Part shown: positions 7,254 through 14,920 of the stretch, piece by piece | How positions within the stretch are numbered: position 1 is the first letter of the stretch | Layout of the letters: every line of letters begins with the position of its first letter | The notes under the pieces: model-generated | Databases searched by the model: none | What the model was told of the DNA's origin: nothing | The model's input: only the letters and a program-made list of their open reading frames with translations | Translations under genes and position numbers: made by a program | From: an uncultured Alphaproteobacteria bacterium | GTDB lineage: Bacteria > Pseudomonadota > Alphaproteobacteria > RF32 > CAG-239 | Assembly: GCA_934254675.1 (NCBI GenBank) | Contig: CAKQLP010000014.1 | Span: 1-33,453, forward strand | Reading direction: 5' to 3' | Length of the DNA stretch: 33,453 nucleotides

Positions 7254-9215
7254 TTATAATTCTTGATAAATAACGCTTTTTAAATCATTCTGAAATTTAT
7301 CAATATTATGAATCTGTTCAATATATTTTCGACCAGAAATGGCTTGTTTTCTTCTTAATGATTCGTCAGTCATTAATTTTTTAATTGCATTGACGTATAA
7401 ATCTAATTTATCAAATCCGTCTCCATTAATTTGTCCTGTCCATATTCCAAATTTAGAAGTTAAATCTTCAGGATTTCTGTCGCTAACCAAGCACACACCA
7501 TAAGATAAAGCCTCTAAAAATGAAATTGGCAAAGCTTCGTGAATGGATGTGTTAACTAAAATTTTGGCATCTTTCAAATATTGTTCTTTTTCTTTACCTT
7601 CAACATGTCCGACAAAGTGCAAATTAGAAATGTTTTTATATTTAGCCATAATTGAATCATTTTTATCTTTTTCTCGAAAACTTTGACCAAGCACATAGAA
7701 ATTATATTCCGGCAGACGTTTGGCAATTTCACAAAATAACCATCCTCTTTTAACAGACTCAATCCTTCCTAAAAATAGGATGTTATTCTTTTTTGTGCTA
7801 TGAGTTACATCAAATTGTTGATCTATTTTTATGGGGTTAGGTAGATATTGGATAGATATATGATTATCTAATTTGTATAAATCTTTTGCTTTTTGATTTA
7901 AAAAATAACTTTGAGAGATGAATTTAACTCTATTTTGTTTTGCCCAAAGATGAACTAAGTCATAAATTTCTTGGTTATAGTAATTACATTCTTTAAATAA
8001 CTTAACAGTTTCTATTTCTTCCCATTCATATTTTGGGCGTGGGTCTTGTATCCATAATATTAGTTTTTTATGAGGATTTGTTTCATGTTTAAGCACCCAA
8101 TCAGACGTTAGTTCAATGCTTAGATATATATCATAATTTTGTTTTTTTAACCATAGTTTACTAGCAAAAGGTTTTTTGGGTAGTTGATATAAATCAACGT
8201 CATCAACATGAAATTTTTGGGCTGTAAATTTTTTATGTCCGCGCCCTAAGAGCACGTCAATTTTTATGTTTCCATCAGGAATATATTGAGCAATGTACTT
8301 TCGGGCTAAAAATCCATATCCGCCGAAAGCTGTTCCGGCTCCGCCGAAAAATTCATCAATTATCAGCGCTACTTTATATTTTTTATTTTTAATTTTGTTA
8401 TAAATGCCAGCATATTTAAGCCAAATAGATGTCAGTCTATCATATTTTTTATGTTTCCAAAATTTTAAAGCATGGCTTAATTTCAATTTTTGTTTTTGCC
8501 ATGGTTTTTGCGGACCGGTATAATGAATAATGCGAGCTTCATTCCATTTTTCTGTTTCATAACTGATATTTTCATTGGCAAAGTTGAAGATGCTGTCTGC
8601 AGATTTAATCTTTCCTTTGCATACAATATTGAGAATATCCTGATCTTGATATTTAATTTTGTTTTGCAGTTCTATATTTGCGTTTATTAATTTTTCAGAT
8701 AAATTGTCTTGTCGAATTTTTCTTAAATTCATTAACAAAACGCCGGCATTTATGTATAAGTCATCATCTGTAAAATTGATAAAGCTTTTATAGTTTGAAT
8801 GTTTTATAAAAAGATCTTCTATTCCAATCAAATAATTATTATCTAAAGAACTATTGTAAAAATCAATGATATTTTTATTTACAATCAAATCAGCGTCAAG
8901 ATATAGAATTTTATCAATTTGAGGCAGTAAATCAGCAATAATATAACGGTAATAAGTTTCAATGGAAATGTAATTTATATTTAATTTTAGTTTAGAAAAT
9001 TTATCAGTTGGTACAAATATTCTTTCGAGAGAAAAGTTTTTATATTTTGTTTTCAATTTAGAAAGCTTTTGCAGAGTTTCATTTTTTAAATCAGATGAAA
9101 ATATATAAAAAGAAATGTTTTGGAGGGGATGATTTTCTAATATTGAAGTCATAACAACTGCAACTTTATCGGCGTATGCGTCATTAATGCAAAAAGCTAT
9201 ATTTATTTTGTTCAT
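7254..9215 (-). CDS. Two-domain glycosyltransferase: GT8 (N-terminal) fused to GT4 (C-terminal)
   Basis: A 653-residue fusion. Residues 1 to about 270 resemble GT8 (LPS glucosyl/galactosyltransferase type), with INIAFCINDAYADKVAVVM at the start and the metal-binding DAD at 107-109 in KILYLDADLIV. From about residue 285 a GT-B fold of the GT4 type follows: VALIIDEFFGGAGTAFGG, FLGRIESVKRGW, and the donor-site signature EALPISFLEALSYGVCLVSD. The start ATG at 9215 has GAGG upstream and overlaps the stop of the GT2 gene by 4 nt (ATGA), indicating translational coupling. There is no signal peptide or membrane helix, so it is probably cytoplasmic. It probably adds two sugars to a lipid-linked or LPS-type surface glycan; the substrates cannot be read from sequence. 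Confidence 0.88.
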   Translation of the reverse strand: MNKINIAFCINDAYADKVAVVMTSILENHPLQNISFYIFSSDLKNETLQKLSKLKTKYKNFSLERIFVPTDKFSKLKLNINYISIETYYRYIIADLLPQIDKILYLDADLIVNKNIIDFYNSSLDNNYLIGIEDLFIKHSNYKSFINFTDDDLYINAGVLLMNLRKIRQDNLSEKLINANIELQNKIKYQDQDILNIVCKGKIKSADSIFNFANENISYETEKWNEARIIHYTGPQKPWQKQKLKLSHALKFWKHKKYDRLTSIWLKYAGIYNKIKNKKYKVALIIDEFFGGAGTAFGGYGFLARKYIAQYIPDGNIKIDVLLGRGHKKFTAQKFHVDDVDLYQLPKKPFASKLWLKKQNYDIYLSIELTSDWVLKHETNPHKKLILWIQDPRPKYEWEEIETVKLFKECNYYNQEIYDLVHLWAKQNRVKFISQSYFLNQKAKDLYKLDNHISIQYLPNPIKIDQQFDVTHSTKKNNILFLGRIESVKRGWLFCEIAKRLPEYNFYVLGQSFREKDKNDSIMAKYKNISNLHFVGHVEGKEKEQYLKDAKILVNTSIHEALPISFLEALSYGVCLVSDRNPEDLTSKFGIWTGQINGDGFDKLDLYVNAIKKLMTDESLRRKQAISGRKYIEQIHNIDKFQNDLKSVIYQEL

Positions 9216-10174
9216 TTCATTTTCCTCGAATAAATTGTTATGCCAAATATTTTTAAAACAAGCTTTTTCTTTCGGTAACTCTTTTTTAAATTAAATATCG
9301 AAATACGAAACAGTGCAAATTTTTTTTGATTATCTGACCATACCCATTCTACAAATGAATGATTTTCCAATAAGTAAATTTCTGTTTTAATAAATTTACC
9401 GCATTTAGTGTAATGATGCTTTTTAGAATAGTCTAACGCATCAGACAGGGATTTTTTTAAATCCAATAAGTGTTTTCGGGGGGGGGTGCTCGTTTTGCTG
9501 GTAATAGATTCAGGGCGTATTCTATATAAATACGTTTCTTTTTTACAGCAAGATATTGTTGGGCAACAAGCTAAAACTTTCAACCAAAATCCATTATCTT
9601 CATGGTAGCATCTGTCGTTGATAAAATATAATTCATTTTTTTGCAAAAAAACATGAGAGAATAATTTATTCCAAGCGGTACAGTTGATTTTTTGAGAATA
9701 AGTACTGATATTTTCAGGAGTAATTTTTTGGCTTTTTAATTCTTCTATATTAAACCAATTATCCATTTTTTTACATTGATTGACACATTCTGTATTATTT
9801 TTATCATCGGAATAAACTTTTGTTCCACCTACGGCTAAGTCACTTTTGTTTTGGGTTATTTGCTGATATAAAGTCTCTAAGCAATCGTTTGTGATTGAAT
9901 CATCGGAATCCAAAAAATAGATATATTGCCCGCATGCGATATCGAGACCAATATTTCTGGAAATAGCTAATCCTTTATTTTGTTGGTTGTAAATGATTTT
10001 TATTTTTGGATTGTTTTGGTAGTTTTGCAATATCTTTTTTGTATTATCCGTGGAGCAGTCTTCAATGCAGATAATTTCAAAATCTTGAAAACTTTGTTTT
10101 AAAACACTTTCCAGACAATCGGCTAAATATGGTTCTACATTGTAGCAGGGAACAATAACGGATATTTGAGGCAT
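9212..10174 (-). CDS. GT2 family glycosyltransferase with a C9 tract (possible phase variation)
   Basis: A GT-A fold family 2 transferase. From the chosen ATG at 10174 it begins MPQISVIVPCYN, with IEDCSTDNT near residue 38 and the metal-binding DSDD at 89-92. AGGA lies 9 nt upstream, and most family members start at this point. Longer starts at 10222 (ATG), 10213 (ATG) and 10234 (TTG) are open but lack ribosome-binding sites. The gene overlaps the GT8-GT4 gene by 4 nt, so the two form one surface-glycan operon. On the coding strand nine consecutive C (9478-9486) encode part of Thr-Pro-Pro-Arg at about residues 229-232. A slip of one base would truncate the C-terminal quarter. The substrate is unknown. 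Confidence 0.88.
   Translation of the reverse strand: MPQISVIVPCYNVEPYLADCLESVLKQSFQDFEIICIEDCSTDNTKKILQNYQNNPKIKIIYNQQNKGLAISRNIGLDIACGQYIYFLDSDDSITNDCLETLYQQITQNKSDLAVGGTKVYSDDKNNTECVNQCKKMDNWFNIEELKSQKITPENISTYSQKINCTAWNKLFSHVFLQKNELYFINDRCYHEDNGFWLKVLACCPTISCCKKETYLYRIRPESITSKTSTPPRKHLLDLKKSLSDALDYSKKHHYTKCGKFIKTEIYLLENHSFVEWVWSDNQKKFALFRISIFNLKKSYRKKKLVLKIFGITIYSRKMK
9478..9486. repeat. G9/C9 homopolymer within the GT2 gene
   Basis: Nine G on the plus strand (C9 on the coding strand) form the longest G/C homopolymer I see in the window, and the surrounding DNA is AT-rich. Such tracts in surface-glycan transferase genes typically mediate on/off switching by slipped-strand mispairing. The tract as written keeps the gene in frame. 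Confidence 0.85.
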
Positions 10175-10230
10175 TTTTGATTTTCCTAATTGATAAAGCA
10201 GGGGTTCAAACATTTTTTTCATGTTTAAAA

Positions 10231-10262
10231 ACAACTAAAGTTGTAATTATAAAATTTATAAT
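10231..10262 (-). terminator. Weak hairpins between the EamA gene and the GT2 gene
   Basis: ACAAC-TTTA-GTTGT (10231-10244) is followed on the minus strand by TTTT, and an AT-only palindrome with 8-bp arms (10246-10262) precedes it. Together they could weakly terminate transcription from the transporter gene before the GT2 gene, or serve as a regulator site. No clear promoter was identified here. Confidence 0.3.
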
Positions 10263-10300
10263 TGTAATTTATATGAATATTATTTTTAATGCAAGTTAAA

Positions 10301-11194
10301 TTATTTTATGGGCTTTTTAGGAGAGTTTCCCAACACAATCATCATAACAGCCGCTAAAATTAAAATAATACCGCAAACAATTTTTACGGATAAATGCTCG
10401 TGGAATACGGCAACGCCAATAAATACCGCAGTTACAGGCTCTAAAGCTCCCAAAATGGCAGACAATGTCGGTCCGATTAATTTGATGGCAATAGTCATTG
10501 TTTCTAAAGAAATTATGGTTGGAATAATGGCTGAACCAATTAAACAACCAAGCATAAACCAAGAATTTATAGGTTGTAACTCTAAGCCGAAATTTGAAGA
10601 AAAAAAGAAAACGAATAAACCAAAAAACATAACATAAAAGGTCAGTTTTGAATATTTGACTCGTTTTAGTAATTTTACATTTTTTAACGCAACCATATAG
10701 ACAGCGTAGGAGAGGGCGGAGATAAGAACTAATACCACTCCTAAAAGGTTTAAGGTTTGTCCGTCTTTTCCTTCATAAAACAAGCTGATACCAAGTGTGG
10801 TTAAAATAATTGCGATGATAGTTTTTAACGATATTCTTTCGTGAAAGAATGCCGCCATCATAAGGGCAACCATAATTGGATAAACAAACAAAATAGTCGA
10901 AGCTATGCCGGCACCGATATAGATATAACTTTGAAAAAGGGTTAGGGATGAAATGGCAAAAATCACTCCTAAAGGTATTAAGACAGCTGCTTCTCGTAAA
11001 GTTAATTTTAGAGATATTTTTTTGTAAAATGTTAGCCATAGGCCAAAAATAATCAGAGCAAAACTGTAACGATAGAATAAAACAGAAGTAGCGGTAATTC
11101 CCGCTGCGTATAAAGGGAGGGCAAACAGTGGATTGGTTCCATAACAGCAAGTTCCCCAGATGCCAAGTAGAATGCCTTTGTTTTTACGTTTCAT
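10301..11194 (-). CDS. EamA/DMT-superfamily membrane transporter
   Basis: A 297-residue integral membrane protein with about ten hydrophobic helices in two tandem EamA repeats, the standard architecture of drug/metabolite transporters. The first repeat starts with LLGIWGTCCYGTNPLFALPL and contains FYRYSFALIIFGLW. The second holds SAILGALEPVTAVFIGVAVF, the typical conserved Glu-Pro motif. The ATG at 11194 has AGAGGAAAA upstream. The substrate is unknown; relatives export amino acids, metabolites or drugs. It precedes the glycosyltransferase pair on the same strand, but a 126-nt gap with weak hairpins suggests separate units. Confidence 0.9.
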   Translation of the reverse strand: MKRKNKGILLGIWGTCCYGTNPLFALPLYAAGITATSVLFYRYSFALIIFGLWLTFYKKISLKLTLREAAVLIPLGVIFAISSLTLFQSYIYIGAGIASTILFVYPIMVALMMAAFFHERISLKTIIAIILTTLGISLFYEGKDGQTLNLLGVVLVLISALSYAVYMVALKNVKLLKRVKYSKLTFYVMFFGLFVFFFSSNFGLELQPINSWFMLGCLIGSAIIPTIISLETMTIAIKLIGPTLSAILGALEPVTAVFIGVAVFHEHLSVKIVCGIILILAAVMMIVLGNSPKKPIK

Positions 11195-11313
11195 ATTTTT
11201 CCTCTGTTTTTTCTATAAAATTTTCTGTGCGAGTGCTACTCTTTTGTTTTGCGGTTGTCAAGAGGCAAAATTTGAAAGAATTTGATTATTTTTATATTTT
11301 TTAAAATTAAACC

Positions 11314-11342
11314 TTGACAAGGAACAAAAAATAGAGTATCTA
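11314..11342 (+). promoter_or_regulatory. Sigma-70-type promoter of the initiator tRNA
   Basis: TTGACA (11314-11319) and TATCTA (11337-11342) are separated by exactly 17 bp. The expected start, near 11349, lies about 12 nt upstream of the tRNA 5' end. The consensus -35 fits a strong stable-RNA promoter. Confidence 0.75.
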
Positions 11343-11360
11343 AATGCATGTCAATGCAAT

Positions 11361-11430
<70 letters not shown>

Positions 11431-11437
<7 letters not shown>

Positions 11438-11495
11438 ATAAAACAGAAAAGCCACCTTTATGGTGGCTTTTCTGTTTTATATGTGTTGCAAGGAG
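11431..11495 (+). repeat. 65-bp direct repeat, copy 1 (tRNA end plus terminator)
   Basis: Starts with GCAACCA of the tRNA end, includes the terminator hairpin, and ends TTGCAAGGAG. Copy 2 at 13096-13160 has the same length and differs at 3 positions. The repeat indicates that the DNA around the tRNA end was duplicated with the intervening genes. Confidence 0.9.
11440..11478 (+). terminator. tRNA-fMet terminator
   Basis: A perfect 17-bp stem, AAAACAGAAAAGCCACC with its complement at 11462-11478, around TTTAT. The 3' arm is T-rich. It lies 2 nt after the tRNA. Confidence 0.9.
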
Positions 11496-11702
11496 GGCTC
11501 ATCGTCAAAGTTGGGGGCAGAGTAAAAAAGTTATAAAAAATACCTCTATAATAAAACAGTACTTATTTAAATGCTCTCAGACTACAAGGTATATTATATC
11601 TGTTTATAAATAATTATTTGGTAAATAGTAACAATCTCTTGCGCTTTTAAATTCCGCAATCTAACTAAATAATATAAATCTTATTTTAGAAAAGGAGTAG
11701 AA

Positions 11703-12167
11703 ATGGATTTTAAGGAAGCTATACCGATTACAGCGCTACGTAAATTTGATGTAATGTGTTTGCATAGCCCTAAGTTGCGTCAAGACAGAGAGTTGCAACA
11801 ACAGATATTAAATTGGGCGGTGGATATGTTGCTTGAGGCCAGAGAAGAATGGGGCGAGTTGCATAATGATACTATAGAATCAGTCATAAAATGTCATACA
11901 AGCTCAGAAGCGAAAAGGAAATCTGAGATTAAAGATCAAAAATATGCTCCATTCCGTGAATATTTTAAACAAATCCAGCAAGAAAAGTATGAATTTGCTT
12001 TGCAAAATGGCAGTAAATTAACAGCAAATAGTTTTGTTGATTGGTTTTTGGAAAATAAGACGGATATTCAAATACCTTATGTTGAGCAAAATCAAAAGAA
12101 CAAATTAAGACAGTTGGCGCAACAAAACAATCGTGAATTTAAAAAGCTTCTGCATGATAAAGCTTAA
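11703..12167 (+). CDS. Conserved alpha-helical protein of unknown family, copy 1 (putative adaptor of the island)
   Basis: A 154-residue, soluble, charged, probably all-helical protein with no signal peptide or membrane segment. I do not recognise the family. It is paralogous to the protein at 13457-13918 over its whole length. The C-terminal third is nearly invariant, sharing ALQNGSKLTANSFVDWF and DIQIPYVEQNQKNKLRQLAQ. The middle (about residues 65-85) diverges most. AAAGGAG precedes the ATG at good spacing. In both copies the next gene is an unrelated protein, reached through a similar intergenic stretch containing TAGGGCATA. A constant protein before variable partners suggests a chaperone/adaptor or regulator, but this is inference; a replication or regulatory role is also possible. 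Confidence 0.8.
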   Translation: MDFKEAIPITALRKFDVMCLHSPKLRQDRELQQQILNWAVDMLLEAREEWGELHNDTIESVIKCHTSSEAKRKSEIKDQKYAPFREYFKQIQQEKYEFALQNGSKLTANSFVDWFLENKTDIQIPYVEQNQKNKLRQLAQQNNREFKKLLHDKA

Positions 12168-12256
12168 TTTCCGCATGATGTAGGGCATATACAGGCTTTT
12201 TGTTTTCTGTTAGAGTTTAAATCTGAATAATAATTTAAATTTAATAGGAGAATAAA

Positions 12257-12619
12257 ATGCCAATACAATTATTACCAACTGCAATAAATTTTTTAGGAAA
12301 ACAATTATCAAAAACCGTAGGGAAAAAAGCTTTTTCAGGAGCAACCGGAATCGATTTAGGTATAAAGCCCTTAAATGGGAATGAAGATGAAACAGTAAAT
12401 CTTTTGAGAGAATATCAAAATCCGAACTCACCTATGGCCCAGAATGTCAGCGAAATGGATTTCATTCATGAAATTTCAAATACCAATTCGCCACTTTACA
12501 AAGATGTATCTGATTGGACAAATGCTGATTTAGCAAATGCGTACAATTCACCCCTTTACAAATACAATAAAAAGTTGCAAGATAAAACTCGTGAATACAT
12601 ACAAACAAAATGGAAATAA
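12257..12619 (+). CDS. Small orphan protein, candidate cargo or toxin of cassette 1
   Basis: A 120-residue soluble protein of unknown family. It has a Gly/Ala/Lys-containing N-terminal third (LGKQLSKTVGKKAFSGATG) and a C-terminal half with three related NSP motifs: NSPMAQNVSEM, NSPLYKDVSDW and NSPLYKYNKKL. No catalytic motif is evident. AGGAG lies just before the ATG. It follows the helical paralog at a distance of 89 nt and is followed 16 nt later by a three-helix membrane protein, likely in one transcript. The position matches that of the DUF2778 toxin candidate after the second paralog, so it may be an effector with the next gene as immunity partner. That role rests on context alone. Confidence 0.7.
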   Translation: MPIQLLPTAINFLGKQLSKTVGKKAFSGATGIDLGIKPLNGNEDETVNLLREYQNPNSPMAQNVSEMDFIHEISNTNSPLYKDVSDWTNADLANAYNSPLYKYNKKLQDKTREYIQTKWK

Positions 12620-12635
12620 AAAAGAGAGGAGCCTA

Positions 12636-12980
12636 ATGCCGAAATTTGGAAATAAATTAATAGATGTCGCAAAATTTTGGATATACTGGATTATAGTCGT
12701 TACACTAACGATAGGGTTATTCTTTGCTTTGCTGGAAAATGCTCACTTTGAAGGAAAAGATTTGGAATTTTATTTAGAGCATAAAGAGACTTTAAGATAT
12801 AACTTTCGGATATTTGCCGTTATATCATTTGTGTTAACTTATCTATTAGCTAATCCGCTGATAAATCGTTTTTATAAAAATAACATTTTAAGTTTTGGGA
12901 AACGGCTTTTGTTGCAGACTTTAATTTATTTTTTGATATTGATAACAATCGTAATATTTTTTATCTTGTTTTGTGCCTAA
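12636..12980 (+). CDS. Small membrane protein (3 TM), candidate immunity protein of cassette 1
   Basis: A 114-residue protein with three hydrophobic helices (about residues 13-32, 49-70 and 87-112) separated by short charged loops; the family is unknown. The ATG at 12636 follows GAGAGGAG. The frame is open further upstream, but only inside the preceding gene. The segment LANPLINRFYKNN recurs in a 36-residue ORF at 17302-17412 (LANPLINRFIYKN), so this family has at least one decayed copy in the island. Small inner-membrane proteins directly downstream of a toxin gene are a common form of immunity against periplasm-acting effectors. This is inference from context. Confidence 0.72.
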   Translation: MPKFGNKLIDVAKFWIYWIIVVTLTIGLFFALLENAHFEGKDLEFYLEHKETLRYNFRIFAVISFVLTYLLANPLINRFYKNNILSFGKRLLLQTLIYFLILITIVIFFILFCA

Positions 12981-13095
12981 AATAATTTTAATGGTCTGGG
13001 GTTATTAAAAATATCGCAATTACATACAAGATAAAATTATTATTAGAAATCAACATGTTAATTTAGTATAAATTTCCTTTTTTTATTAGTTACGG

Positions 13096-13160
13096 GCAAC
13101 CACTAAAACAGAAAAGCCACCTTTATGGTGGCTTTTTTGGTTTATATGTGTTGCAAGGAG
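13096..13160 (+). repeat. 65-bp direct repeat, copy 2
   Basis: Same length as 11431-11495 with 3 differences by eye (A/C in the CCA-proximal part and two in the 3' arm of the hairpin). The hairpin is therefore slightly less perfect. It lacks the tRNA body; only GCAACCA remains at its start. Confidence 0.9.
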
Positions 13161-13260
13161 TTGAACCGACGAAAAAGTCGGTTCACTACAAACGAAAGGC
13201 GGGCGGCAGAACGCCGGTGAGCGTAGCGAATGAGTGCCCGTGCGGCAGAGCAAAGCGAAG

Positions 13261-13287
13261 TCAAATCCTTCCCCCGCAACCAATAAA
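13261..13287 (+). repeat. 27-bp direct repeat (tRNA 3' end), copy 2
   Basis: Identical to 11416-11442. It is preceded by GCGAAG, which can pair with CCTTC of the repeat (GAAG-TCAAATC-CTTC). In the intact tRNA gene the matching 5' arm is GTCGG and does not pair well. This copy may thus keep the original T-arm partner of the 3' end. Confidence 0.78.
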
Positions 13288-13290
13288 GAT

Positions 13291-13318
13291 AAGAGGAAGT
13301 TTCACTTCCTCTTTTTTT
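13291..13318 (+). terminator. Intrinsic terminator after the tRNA 3'-end repeat
   Basis: AAGAGGAAGT-TTC-ACTTCCTCTT followed by a T-run (to 13318). Its position behind the tRNA 3'-end copy suggests it was the tRNA terminator before insertion of the upstream cassette. Confidence 0.82.
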
Positions 13319-13456
13319 GTATCCGCAATTTCCCGCAACAGCCAAAAAACAGCCGACTTCATTTGCTTAAAAAATTAAAATCACTCAAATACTTGCGTAT
13401 TTCACTTTTGCCTTCTAAGTAGTATAATATATTTCTTGTTAAAAATAGGAACTGAA

Positions 13457-13918
13457 ATGGATTATAAAGAGATTTTACCGCCATTGGCATTGCGAAAATT
13501 TGATGCAATATGCCTACATAATGAATATTTGCATCAAAATAAAGAATTACAGCAACAGATTCTGTCTTGGGCAGCGGATATGCTGACCGAAGCCAGAAAA
13601 GAATGGAGCGAATTACGCGCTACTACGATAGATGCTGTAATCAAAACACATCATAAAGAGAATGCTCATAAAGGAGCTGTTGCTCGAGATAAAAAATACG
13701 CTGAATTCAGAGAGAATTTTATAAAAATTCAAAAGGAAAAATATAACGAGGCACTACAAAACGGCAGTAAACTAACCGCAAATAGTTTTGTAGATTGGTT
13801 CATTACAAATAAAGCAAATGATATTCAAATACCATATGTCGAACAAAATCAAAAGAATAAATTAAGACAGTTAGCTCAAGCTAACAATCGCAAATTTAAA
13901 AAGCTTTTGCTTGGCTAA
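13457..13918 (+). CDS. Conserved alpha-helical protein of unknown family, copy 2 (putative adaptor of the island)
   Basis: A 153-residue paralog of the 11703 protein, well over half identical by eye. The shared N-terminal core is ALRKFD, then ELQQQIL and W-A-DML-EAR-EW; the shared C-terminal blocks are given under copy 1. The ATG at 13457 has TAGGA 8 nt upstream; a TTG at 13436 in the same frame lacks one. No membrane segment is present. The stop is followed by the TAGGGCATA stretch (13940-13948) also found after copy 1 (12181-12189), then by the DUF2778 gene. Retention of both paralog and intergenic motif shows that the whole cassette front was duplicated while the downstream gene was exchanged. 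Confidence 0.82.
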   Translation: MDYKEILPPLALRKFDAICLHNEYLHQNKELQQQILSWAADMLTEARKEWSELRATTIDAVIKTHHKENAHKGAVARDKKYAEFRENFIKIQKEKYNEALQNGSKLTANSFVDWFITNKANDIQIPYVEQNQKNKLRQLAQANNRKFKKLLLG

Positions 13919-14015
13919 AGCTGTATGTTTGGCAAGCTATAGGGCATAGTCAAAGTCTTCTCTTTTTGTTAAAGTTGAAATGTAAATTTCTAATTTTAGC
14001 TGAAAGGAAGAAATA

Positions 14016-14768
14016 ATGACAGAATTTACAAGAGAACTTATATATGGCAAACGTCCGGTGCGTCGTACTGACCCCAAGCCAGGACAAAGTGAATGGTATT
14101 ATTTGGATCCTCGCGGTGCAAATACGTTTTCAGATATGAAACAGATAGATGTTGAAAGTGAAAATTCACCAAATCCGTATGCTAACGAGATACAAAATTA
14201 TCTGTATAAAAATGATGAATATGATTATAAACAGCTTTATGGCAATACTCCTCCGCCACCAATACAAACAAAACGCAATAATGATCCGAACTGCTATATG
14301 ACATTTGATGGTCAGAATTTAGGACTTTATAATAATACTGGACAAATTGAAAATTTAAATGCACAGTCAGGTCGTGATGATTATCAAAGTGCACAATATC
14401 AGAATGTTGCAAACAAAGGACCTATTCCGGAAGGTACTTACTATGCCAATCAAAATCAAAGGCAAAACATTACAGCGTTTGATGCTGTTGCGGGAACAGG
14501 TATCGGAATTGCCAACAAACTAGGTGCTAATATTCATAGAGGAAAATGGAATGGAGGTCCTATTTCTTGGGGAACAAAGCGAGTTTGGTTGCAGCCTGAT
14601 GCAAATACCAATACTTATGGGCGTTCAGGATTTACAATTCATGGCGGCTGGAGTAAGGGTTCTGCCGGATGTATTGACATTCCATGGCAAACAGGAAAAT
14701 TGAGTAATTATTTAGATGATTGTCAAGATTCTGTACCAGTATATGTTAAATATCCAAAGAAATGGTAA
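14016..14768 (+). CDS. DUF2778/Tlde1-like L,D-transpeptidase-fold protein, candidate peptidoglycan-targeting toxin
   Basis: A 250-residue protein. The C-terminal half (about residues 90-245) fits DUF2778, the family of the Salmonella T6SS effector Tlde1, which acts on peptidoglycan tetrapeptides as an L,D-carboxypeptidase/transpeptidase. The support is MTFDGQNLGLYN (substrate-fold start), GPIPEGTYYA, WLQPDANTNTYGRSGFTIHGG, and the catalytic pair H209 and C219 in IHGGWSKGSAGC. The N-terminal 90 residues are unlike the family, rich in Asn, Tyr and Pro, and may be a delivery region. No signal peptide is present, as expected for an injected effector. AAAGGAAG precedes the ATG. It is followed by a terminator and a run of small membrane-protein genes that could confer immunity. 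Confidence 0.8.
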   Translation: MTEFTRELIYGKRPVRRTDPKPGQSEWYYLDPRGANTFSDMKQIDVESENSPNPYANEIQNYLYKNDEYDYKQLYGNTPPPPIQTKRNNDPNCYMTFDGQNLGLYNNTGQIENLNAQSGRDDYQSAQYQNVANKGPIPEGTYYANQNQRQNITAFDAVAGTGIGIANKLGANIHRGKWNGGPISWGTKRVWLQPDANTNTYGRSGFTIHGGWSKGSAGCIDIPWQTGKLSNYLDDCQDSVPVYVKYPKKW

Positions 14769-14774
14769 AGAAAT

Positions 14775-14804
14775 AAAAGGTAAGGAAGAAATTCCTTGCC
14801 TTTT
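14775..14804 (+). terminator. Terminator after the DUF2778 gene
   Basis: AAAAGGTAAGGAA pairs with TTCCTTGCCTTTT around GAAA (13 bp with one T-G wobble). The 3' arm ends in T-rich sequence. It lies 6 nt after the stop codon and separates the candidate toxin from the membrane-protein array, which should then have its own promoter. Confidence 0.8.
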
Positions 14805-14826
14805 GATTTTATTGGTGTAGTATTAT

Positions 14827-14920
14827 AATAATTACAACCTTTGGATAACAACATGTATCAAGAAAAAATAAAACAAAGCATGACAGAAACATTTAAGTTG
14901 TTATGGCAGTTTAAATGGTA
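14827..14920 (+). repeat. 94-bp exact direct repeat, copy 1
   Basis: Identical by eye to 15875-15968. It spans about 26 nt of 5' untranslated sequence and the first 22 codons plus two bases of the membrane-protein gene. Outside it the two copies diverge abruptly, which points to recent duplication or gene conversion. Confidence 0.92.

Larger units (their letters stand above)
12981..13456. other. Intergenic region built from tRNA-derived and inverted repeats
   Basis: No gene is supported here. It holds copy 2 of the 65-bp repeat (13096-13160), then a GC-rich block (13161-13260) unlike its AT-rich surroundings. The block opens with an inverted repeat, GAACCGAC-GAAAAA-GTCGGTTC (13162-13183). 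It ends at copy 2 of the 27-bp tRNA 3' end and a terminator. TTGCAAGGAGTTGAACCGACGA (abridged: TTGAACCGACGA) resembles the reverse complement of the tRNA T-arm, so the region may contain a degenerate inverted tRNA fragment. The short ORFs over it look accidental. Confidence 0.6.

Noticed and set aside
10308..10637. Plus-strand ORF of 109 residues over the EamA transporter gene.
   Set aside because: Antisense shadow of a clear membrane transporter with a proper start on the other strand.
13086..13422. Several overlapping short ORFs on both strands.
   Set aside because: They run over repeats, a GC-rich hairpin and a tRNA 3'-end copy, and encode low-complexity sequence.
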